A DNA stretch of 7,174 nucleotides from assembly GCA_002481545.1 (NCBI GenBank), contig DLEF01000030.1:10287-17460 (forward strand), in the 5' to 3' direction. This DNA comes from Cyanobacteria bacterium UBA7753. GTDB taxonomy: Bacteria; Cyanobacteriota; Vampirovibrionia; Gastranaerophilales; Gastranaerophilaceae. The notes below the pieces were generated by a model. It made no database searches and was not told the origin of the DNA. It saw only the letters and a list, made by a program, of their open reading frames with translations. This document shows, piece by piece, positions 1 through 5,702 of the stretch. Positions within the stretch are counted from its first letter, which is position 1. Each line of letters opens with the position of its first letter. The position numbers and the translations under genes are program-made.

Positions 1-9
1 AAACTATAT

Positions 10-88
10 AAAAATTGCTTTGTATATTACAAGATTTTTATAAAATTTTTAAAAATTTTTCAAATTTTCAAGCAATTTTTTTGAAAAT
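10..88. repeat. A/T-rich leader with nested inverted repeats
   Basis: The first 160 bases are almost entirely A and T and carry no credible coding frame. Two perfect inverted repeats are visible. AAAAATTGCTT at 10-20 pairs with AAGCAATTTTT at 70-80, and ATTTTCAA at 64-71 pairs with TTGAAAAT at 81-88. The two pairings overlap and so exclude each other. The outer pair is followed by a run of T (76-82), so it could be the weak end of a gene lying left of the window. In DNA this A/T-rich, pairings of this size can arise by chance. Confidence 0.25.
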
Positions 89-164
89 ATTTTAAATATA
101 ACCCAAATTACAAAAATTATACACCATTTTATAAAACTTTACAATTTAATAATCTGTATAGTTT

Positions 165-194
165 TTGACATAATTGTTTTGACCAATATATAAT
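165..194 (+). promoter_or_regulatory. glnA promoter, sigma70/sigmaA type
   Basis: A perfect -35 hexamer TTGACA (165-170) and a perfect -10 hexamer TATAAT (189-194) are separated by 18 bp, one more than optimal. Transcription should begin near 201-204, giving a leader of only about 20 nt that contains the ribosome binding site. There is no room for a riboswitch or attenuator between this promoter and the gene. A near-palindrome TGTA-N8-GACA (155-170) overlaps the -35 and could be a regulator site. No sigma54 (-24/-12) element is seen. Confidence 0.75.
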
Positions 195-206
195 CGTTTT
201 GTGAAT

Positions 207-211
207 AGGAG
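207..211 (+). promoter_or_regulatory. Shine-Dalgarno of glnA
   Basis: AGGAG at 207-211 lies 10 nt before the ATG at 222. It supports this start, which also gives the N-terminal length expected for a GSI-alpha enzyme. Confidence 0.75.
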
Positions 212-221
212 AAGCTGATTT

Positions 222-1583
222 ATGAACAAAAAAAATATCATTGATTACAGTAAAACTTATACTAAAGAAGAGATTAAGAAGATAGTTGAAGAAAACAATA
301 TTGAGTTTATAAAACTTGAATTTTGTGATATTAACGGGATTTTGAAAAACCTTTCTATCCCTGCTGAACAGTTGGATGCAGCCTTGAATAATGAAATTAT
401 GCTTGACGGCTCATCAATAAAGGGGTTCAGAAGTATTGAAACATCAGATATGTATTTTTACCCTGATTTGAAAACGTTTGCAATCATTCCTTGGAGAAGT
501 GATGATGAAGTAAAAGTTGCAAGATTTATTTGTGATATTCATAACGCAGACGGAACTCCGTTTGAAGGCTGCCCGAGATGTAATCTTAAAAAGATGATTG
601 CTAAAGCTGAAAAACTTGGATACACAATGAATGTAGGGCCTGAAGCAGAATTTTTCATCTTCAAGAAAAATGAAGACGGTAGTGCTGATTTGAAAACCTA
701 TGATAATGCAGGTTATTACTCGGCAGCTCCTGTAGATAAAGGTGAAAATTTAAGAAGAATAATGGTTAAAACTCTTAAAGAAATGGGCTTTGAAGTTGAG
801 GCCAGCCACCACGAAGTTGCAAGAGGTCAGCACGAAATTGACTTTAAATATGCAGATGCTTTGACAACAGCTGATAACATTATGACCTTTAAGTATGCCG
901 TATCAGCTATAGCTGAACAAAACGGTGCTATTGCATCATTTATGCCAAAACCGATATTCGGTATAAACGGTTCAGGTATGCACTGCAACATTTCTTTGTT
1001 CAAAGACGGTAAAAACTTGTTCTATGATGCAGACAGAACATATCAACTTTCAAGAGAAGCTTTGTACAGCATCGGCGGATTATTGAAACACGTAAAATCA
1101 TTTACTGCCGTTACAAATCCGCTTGTTAACAGTTACAAACGTTTGGTTCCGGGTTATGAAGCTCCTGTATATTTGGCTTGGAGTTTGGCTAACAGATCAG
1201 CTCTTATCAGAGTTCCTGCAAAACGCGGTAACGCTACAAGAGTTGAACTTCGTTCGCCTGATCCTAGCTGCAACCCGTACTTAGCATTAACAGTATTGTT
1301 AGGTGCTATATTAGACGGTGTTGAAAACAAAATTGAGCCTCCTTTGCAGATTGAAGAAAATATCTACCACATGACGAAGAAAGAACGTAAACGTGCTAAG
1401 ATAGATTCTTTACCTGCAAACCTTGAAGAAGCAATTAGCTTACTTGAACAGGATAATATTATAAAAGATGCCTTAGGTGAACATATCCTAAATGAATTTG
1501 TAGCAACAAAAGAAAAAGAATGCGACACTTTCAGAACTTATGTAACACCTTTGGAAGTAGAAATGTATTTAAATATGCAATAA
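222..1583 (+). CDS. glnA: glutamine synthetase type I (GSI-alpha class)
   Basis: Catalyses ATP-dependent condensation of glutamate and ammonium to glutamine in the cytoplasm; family members form dodecamers. The 453 residues match the short GSI-alpha form (B. subtilis about 444) and lack the roughly 25-residue GSI-beta insertion. The N-terminal beta-grasp domain carries the DGSSIKGF latch (62-69). The catalytic domain has GPEAEFF (139-145; metal ligands E141, E143), EASHHEVARGQHEID (193-207; E198, E205), NGSGMHCN (249-256; ligand H254), NSYKRLVPGYEAP (303-315; R307, flap E313), NRSALIRVP (324-332; R325, R330) and VELRSPDP (341-348; E342, R344). All expected catalytic residues are present. The Tyr after 'NI' (Y382) lacks the DLPPEE context of adenylylated enzymes, so adenylylation is unlikely. 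Two oddities: Ser71 sits where B. subtilis has feedback residue Arg62, and C117-P-R-C120 replaces the usual D-P-R-x. The gene is monocistronic, with its own promoter and terminator, and converges on the glutamate synthase operon. Confidence 0.97.
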   Translation: MNKKNIIDYSKTYTKEEIKKIVEENNIEFIKLEFCDINGILKNLSIPAEQLDAALNNEIMLDGSSIKGFRSIETSDMYFYPDLKTFAIIPWRSDDEVKVARFICDIHNADGTPFEGCPRCNLKKMIAKAEKLGYTMNVGPEAEFFIFKKNEDGSADLKTYDNAGYYSAAPVDKGENLRRIMVKTLKEMGFEVEASHHEVARGQHEIDFKYADALTTADNIMTFKYAVSAIAEQNGAIASFMPKPIFGINGSGMHCNISLFKDGKNLFYDADRTYQLSREALYSIGGLLKHVKSFTAVTNPLVNSYKRLVPGYEAPVYLAWSLANRSALIRVPAKRGNATRVELRSPDPSCNPYLALTVLLGAILDGVENKIEPPLQIEENIYHMTKKERKRAKIDSLPANLEEAISLLEQDNIIKDALGEHILNEFVATKEKECDTFRTYVTPLEVEMYLNMQ

Positions 1584-1606
1584 AACAGCTATAATTGCTT
1601 TGGAAT

Positions 1607-1632
1607 CCGACCGTAAAAGGTCGGTTTTTTTT
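1607..1632 (+). terminator. intrinsic terminator of glnA
   Basis: A perfect 6-bp G+C-rich stem, CCGACC (1607-1612) with GGTCGG (1619-1624), closes a GTAAAA loop and is followed by eight T residues (1625-1632). It starts 23 nt after the glnA stop. Read on the minus strand the same hairpin is followed by ATTCC and not by a T run, so it should terminate only glnA and not the converging operon. Confidence 0.92.
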
Positions 1633-1675
1633 ATGCATTTTTATAAATAGGAAAATTAAAATTTATAAACGGAGC

Positions 1676-3973
1676 TTATTTGCACCATTCAATTTCCCAA
1701 ATCCCGCAAGGGCATAATCCTGCACAGACACCGCAACCGATGCATTTGTCAGGATCCGATACATATTCAAACTTGCCGTCAGGCTTTTCAATCCTTGAAA
1801 TAGCGTTTTGAGGACAGCTTTGCATACATAATCCGCAGTCTCTGCAGTATCCGCAGGACATACATCTGTTTTGTTCGTTGTCACATGTAGAATTGTAACA
1901 TTCGTAATATTCCGATTTTATACGTTTTGACGGAATAACGTCTTTTTCTTTTATAGGAGTTAACGGTTCATTATTCAGAAGTTGAATAATGTTTTTAGCG
2001 CAATGTCTTCCGTCTGCTATTGCATTTGTAAATAAACCTGCGTGTATTGCATCGCCTATTGCAAACACTTTTTCATTTTCCGTCTGCATAAATTCATTTA
2101 TTTTAATCTTTGAATTTTCATCTAAATATTTTTTATTTAAGAAATCAAATATCGGTCTGTCACCGATTGAAATAATGACGCTGTCTGCCTCTAAAAATCT
2201 GCCGTCTTTTAGGTACACACCTTTATCCGTAATCTTTTGAGTAAAGCAAGGCCATAATATTTTTGCTCCGAGTTTTTCTGCCGCTTTAATTTCGTTATCG
2301 AATGCGGAAGGCTCTTTGATATCTATCGCCGTAACTTCTTTTGCACCTTGCTTATAGACCTCCGTTATAACATCCATAGCGGCGTTTCCTGCTCCGATTA
2401 CAACGACTTTTTCGCCTAAATCGTATTTCTTTCCGTTCTTTGCATCTTTTAAGAAATTTAAGCCTTTAATAAGTCTTTCGTAACCTTCAAACGGTAGGAC
2501 AACAGGATTGTGTCCGCCAATCGCAATGATAACGGCATCAAAATCTTTTTCTATTTTTTTGAATAATTCGGAAGTAACTTTTGTTGAAGTATGGATTTCG
2601 ACTCCCGTATTTTTAAATCTCTCTAACTCCGTATTGAGTATTTCTTTGCTTAATCTCTCTTCCGGAATAACTTGCGATAATTTACCGCCGATTTTATTAT
2701 CCTGTTCGAACATTTCTACTTCATAGCCGTTCTTTAACAGCTGCCATGCGGCTGAAATACCTGCAACCCCTGTTCCGATAATAGCAATTTTTTTATCTTT
2801 TGTTATTTTTACAGGAGGAACTTTTATATCTTTAGATAATGTTCCGAGTGTTTTAATGTCTAACGGTTCATCAAAATTACCACGAGTACAGTTGACCAAG
2901 CACAGGTTTGGACAAACTTGCCCGCAAACGCTTGCAGGGAACGGACTGTATTCCAAAACCAGTTGCAGTGCTTCTTTTATTTTTCCTGCTCTAAGTAGAG
3001 AAAATCTCTTTTGAGTAGGAATTTTGATAGGGCAGTTATATTCACAAGGGGCAGAATATGCGTAATTTTTCCAATTTGGTTTACGCAATCTTGAATCCCC
3101 TGTTTGAACCAAATCATATGATTTGAAATCATCTTGTATAAGGTCAGAGAATATTGAGCCTCCGATTTCCTTCATCCATTTATTTATACGGAATGATTTT
3201 AAAGAGATATTATGCTGCTTTTGTCTTTCTTCGTAAGTCTTTGCAACAATCTTGTGCCATTGAGAAAAATCGCATAATCTCTCATAACAATCTTCTCTTT
3301 TAATTTCTGATAGGTAAGTTTTTAATCCGTCCTTTAGAAATTCAATATCGTTTTCATCCAAGTCTAAGATGAATACATCATCTGAGAGGTTTTTAACGGA
3401 GCCTCTTACATAAACTACTCCGCCAACCATTCCGACGCAGGCTCTGTCGCCTAATACTGATGGCATATCTTCGCAATCTATGCCACATATTACGGCGATA
3501 CCGCCGCCCATAAATTCAAAAGAGAACGAACCCGTTGATTTGAGTACCCAAAGTTCTGGAGCTTCAAACTTCGGATCTTTTTTCATCAAAGCTCCGCTTC
3601 TGGTGCCTACGTGTCCCGCAATATAGATTTTCCCCGCAGCGGCACAGTGTCCTGTAGTATCTCCGCTATCGCCGTTTACAACTATTTTAGCTCCGGAGTT
3701 TAACCAACCTGTATCTGCAGGAGCCGAACCTTCAATATAGATATTTGTGCCTTTTGCACCCATAGAGCCAGTTCTTTGCCCCGGGTTCTTTATATAGAAG
3801 TTTAAGTCTTCGCCGTTCTTAGACCAGACAGAACCCCCGATATTGTGCTGACCGCAGGCATCTATCTCAAAATCGTTGCACCCTTCATCTATCGCTTCCC
3901 AAATCTCTTGCATTAGGAGTTGCGTTGATTCTCTTTCATTATTTTCGACTGTATGTATTATCTTCTTTTTCAT
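1676..3973 (-). CDS. gltD: glutamate synthase GXGXG domain fused to GltD-type FAD/NAD(P)H oxidoreductase with C-terminal 2x[4Fe-4S]
   Basis: Last gene of the operon; its likely role is passing electrons from NAD(P)H or ferredoxin to the FMN subunit, and it also contributes the structural GltB C-terminal domain. Numbering is from the ATG at 3973 (765 aa). Residues about 10-245 are the GltB alpha-subunit C-terminal GXGXG beta-helix (many Gly turns, e.g. GSMGAKGTNIYIEG). Residues about 300-370 hold the GltD N-terminal Fe-S cysteines (C310, C314, C350, C354, C358, C362). The FAD site is GTGVAG (400-405) with E423, the pyridine-nucleotide site is GAGNAAMD (527-534), and AIGDA (638-642) is the second FAD motif. 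Two ferredoxin motifs end the protein: C710/C713/C716/C720-P and C744/C747/C750/C754-P. The usual GltD Tyr-Arg-Arg after the second Rossmann fold is replaced by Asp-Ile-Lys. An in-frame GTG at 4012 would add 13 residues. It has a similar SD, but the ATG fits where GXGXG proteins normally begin. Confidence 0.93.
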   Translation of the reverse strand: MKKKIIHTVENNERESTQLLMQEIWEAIDEGCNDFEIDACGQHNIGGSVWSKNGEDLNFYIKNPGQRTGSMGAKGTNIYIEGSAPADTGWLNSGAKIVVNGDSGDTTGHCAAAGKIYIAGHVGTRSGALMKKDPKFEAPELWVLKSTGSFSFEFMGGGIAVICGIDCEDMPSVLGDRACVGMVGGVVYVRGSVKNLSDDVFILDLDENDIEFLKDGLKTYLSEIKREDCYERLCDFSQWHKIVAKTYEERQKQHNISLKSFRINKWMKEIGGSIFSDLIQDDFKSYDLVQTGDSRLRKPNWKNYAYSAPCEYNCPIKIPTQKRFSLLRAGKIKEALQLVLEYSPFPASVCGQVCPNLCLVNCTRGNFDEPLDIKTLGTLSKDIKVPPVKITKDKKIAIIGTGVAGISAAWQLLKNGYEVEMFEQDNKIGGKLSQVIPEERLSKEILNTELERFKNTGVEIHTSTKVTSELFKKIEKDFDAVIIAIGGHNPVVLPFEGYERLIKGLNFLKDAKNGKKYDLGEKVVVIGAGNAAMDVITEVYKQGAKEVTAIDIKEPSAFDNEIKAAEKLGAKILWPCFTQKITDKGVYLKDGRFLEADSVIISIGDRPIFDFLNKKYLDENSKIKINEFMQTENEKVFAIGDAIHAGLFTNAIADGRHCAKNIIQLLNNEPLTPIKEKDVIPSKRIKSEYYECYNSTCDNEQNRCMSCGYCRDCGLCMQSCPQNAISRIEKPDGKFEYVSDPDKCIGCGVCAGLCPCGIWEIEWCK

Positions 3974-4016
3974 ATTACCTTTTCTTGCTGTTTGTGTGGC
4001 ATAGTTTACCACTTAT

Positions 4017-4021
4017 TCCTT
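4017..4021 (-). promoter_or_regulatory. Shine-Dalgarno of the alternative GTG start of the GXGXG-GltD gene
   Basis: On the minus strand AAGGA (4021-4017) lies 4 nt before a GTG at 4012-4010. A second candidate, AAGG (3981-3978), lies 4 nt before the ATG at 3973-3971. Both spacings are equally short, so the ribosome binding site does not settle the start. I prefer the ATG because the 13 extra residues look unrelated to the domain. Confidence 0.35.
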
Positions 4022-4024
4022 TTT

Positions 4025-4061
4025 GTATGCTCTTAGTTGCCTTAGCCTCTTTTTAGCATAC
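4025..4061 (-). other. possible intercistronic hairpin between the FMN-subunit and GXGXG-GltD genes
   Basis: On the minus strand GTATGCT (4061-4055) can pair perfectly with AGCATAC (4031-4025) over a 23-nt loop. The 5' arm contains the last codons and the first base of the TAA stop of the FMN-subunit gene. The 3' arm ends 3 nt before the AAGGA Shine-Dalgarno of the next gene. No T run follows, so it is not a terminator. It could affect mRNA processing, stability or translation of the third gene. The long loop makes it marginal. Confidence 0.35.
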
Positions 4062-5702
4062 GTATTGTATATCCAGCCTGTCAGCAACATTTTTGTCTAC
4101 ACAAACGAGCGCATCACTTCTTCCGACAGGGAGTGTTGAGTTTCCGACAGGAGCCAGAAGTTTCTTGAGTTCTATATCTGTCGCACAGATATAGTTAACA
4201 ATATTTTCCGCTACTCTATCTACGTCAAGTCTTTGCATAAGCTTAGGATTTTGGGTTGTAATACCTATAGGGCATCTGCCTGTATTACAAGAGTTACATT
4301 TACCGTGGTCGTTCCCGACACAGCCTGCTATTTGCAAAATCAATTTTCCTATGAATACTCCGCTTGCCCCTAAACATATCATTTTAAATGCGTCTGCTGC
4401 GAGGTTACCGTTCATACCGATACCACCGCCTGCGAATATCGGGATTTGACCTTGTTTGCCTTGGTGTACCGCAGCAAGATAACAGTCTCTCAATTTAGAA
4501 ACTATCGGATGCCCCGTATGGTTCAAGGATATTTCGTGAGCTGCACCGGTTCCGCCTTGCAGACCGTCAATAAAGAATCCGCCTACAATGTTATACGGAT
4601 CACGTAACAGGTTATTATATACGCTTACACTTGTAGAAGATGCAGCGACCTTTACTGCTACAGGAACTTTGAATTTAAAGGCACAATTCATTGATAGAAA
4701 CATCTTTTGGACGCTTTCTTCAATAGAATAAAGCCCTTGGTGGTTTGGAGGTGATAATAAATCCGCCTTCGGAACCCCTCGGATTTCCTGTATTAGTCTC
4801 ACATTCTTTTCCGCCATAAGGAGTCCGCCGTCACCCGGTTTTGCACCTTGTCCGATTTTGATTAAAATTCCCGCAGGATCCTCCTGCATATATGGCATAG
4901 AGTTAATAATTCTGTTCCATCCGAAGTGCCCTGATGCAATCTGCAAAATCATATACTTTAAGTATTTTGACCTTAATAATTTATCAGGGATACCGCCTTC
5001 ACCTGTTGACATTCTTATCGGGATGTTTTTTACTTCGTTTAAGTATGCGGTTGCAATAGCAATTGCCTCCCACATTCTTGGAGATAAAGCCCCGATTGAC
5101 ATATCGGATATGATAATCGGATAAATAGACTTATTAACAGGGAGTTTGTCGTTTTTCTTTTCCTGTAATTCCCCGTTAACCACTTCAAAATGTAATTTAT
5201 TGGCACTTACAACACGCCCTAAAGTCGTTCTTAAATCAAATGTATGTCTCAAGGCATCCAATGACGGATCTGTCATCTGTGAGATTCTGCCGACTTTAAT
5301 TTTATCTAACGTTCTGCCCTCGGTATTAAGGTTGCTTCTTCCGCCTCTTTTTACGGAATCAGCCGTTTTTGCTCTGTATCTTGTACCGAATATTTCCGTT
5401 TTGTTTCTGACTACTTTTATTGCTCCGTTAGGACAAACTTTTGTACAAATTCCGCATCCTCTGCAGAAGTTGTGAGCATCAATTACTTGTCTGATAACAG
5501 GGATTGCTTTTTGGTCTTCATCTATTTGGAAACCTTCTTCGTTTGATATAGCTTTTACTTTTTTACGCTTTTGTACATCGACTTTTATTGCATCAAACGA
5601 GCACGCAGCGACACAATGACCGCAAAGCATACATTTTTCGCTGTCATATTCAATAATCCATGGTAAATCATCTTTTGAGATACTGTTTATGTTTACTGTC
5701 AC
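4053..5702 (-). CDS. gltB: archaeal-type glutamate synthase, FMN-binding catalytic subunit with two N-terminal ferredoxin motifs
   Basis: Synthase half of glutamate synthase: on FMN, ammonia and 2-oxoglutarate are reduced to glutamate. The 549 residues correspond to the FMN TIM-barrel domain of fused GltB, preceded by ferredoxin domains. The ferredoxin motifs are C24/C27/C30/C34 (followed by Ser instead of Pro) and C80/C83/C86/C90-P. The barrel shows PIIISDMSIGALSP (195-208), KIGQGAKPGDGG (282-293), SPPNHQGLYSIEE (317-329), LQGGTGAAHE (381-390) and PIFAGGGIGMNGN (421-433). The 3Fe-4S ligands are probably three of C461, C469, C472 and C477, just before PIGITTQNP. It lacks the amidotransferase and GXGXG domains, which are the flanking genes. 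It starts at GTG (5702-5700), with SD AAAGGA (5715-5710) 7 nt upstream, and overlaps the amidotransferase stop by 4 bp (GTGA), indicating translational coupling. The identification of the family is very secure; the electron donor is not. Confidence 0.95.
   Translation of the reverse strand: MTVNINSISKDDLPWIIEYDSEKCMLCGHCVAACSFDAIKVDVQKRKKVKAISNEEGFQIDEDQKAIPVIRQVIDAHNFCRGCGICTKVCPNGAIKVVRNKTEIFGTRYRAKTADSVKRGGRSNLNTEGRTLDKIKVGRISQMTDPSLDALRHTFDLRTTLGRVVSANKLHFEVVNGELQEKKNDKLPVNKSIYPIIISDMSIGALSPRMWEAIAIATAYLNEVKNIPIRMSTGEGGIPDKLLRSKYLKYMILQIASGHFGWNRIINSMPYMQEDPAGILIKIGQGAKPGDGGLLMAEKNVRLIQEIRGVPKADLLSPPNHQGLYSIEESVQKMFLSMNCAFKFKVPVAVKVAASSTSVSVYNNLLRDPYNIVGGFFIDGLQGGTGAAHEISLNHTGHPIVSKLRDCYLAAVHQGKQGQIPIFAGGGIGMNGNLAADAFKMICLGASGVFIGKLILQIAGCVGNDHGKCNSCNTGRCPIGITTQNPKLMQRLDVDRVAENIVNYICATDIELKKLLAPVGNSTLPVGRSDALVCVDKNVADRLDIQYVC

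Noticed and set aside
120..200. Sigma54 promoter or GlnR/TnrA box for glnA
   Set aside because: No TGGCAC-N5-TTGC element is present. The TGTNA-N7-TNACA pattern fails because the left half is offset by one base from the TGACA half.
1365..1367. Adenylylation tyrosine in GlnA (Y382 in NIYHMT)
   Set aside because: The tyrosine aligns, but GSI-alpha enzymes such as that of B. subtilis also keep one here without adenylylation, and the DLPPEE context is absent.
1663..1884. Open frame on the minus strand overlapping the end of the GXGXG-GltD gene
   Set aside because: It lies in another frame of a gene with clear ferredoxin motifs, has no family signature, and is a coding shadow.
1989..2726. Plus-strand open frames inside the GltD-type gene
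   Set aside because: They are antisense to a well-supported gene, have hydrophobic low-complexity translations and lack ribosome binding sites.
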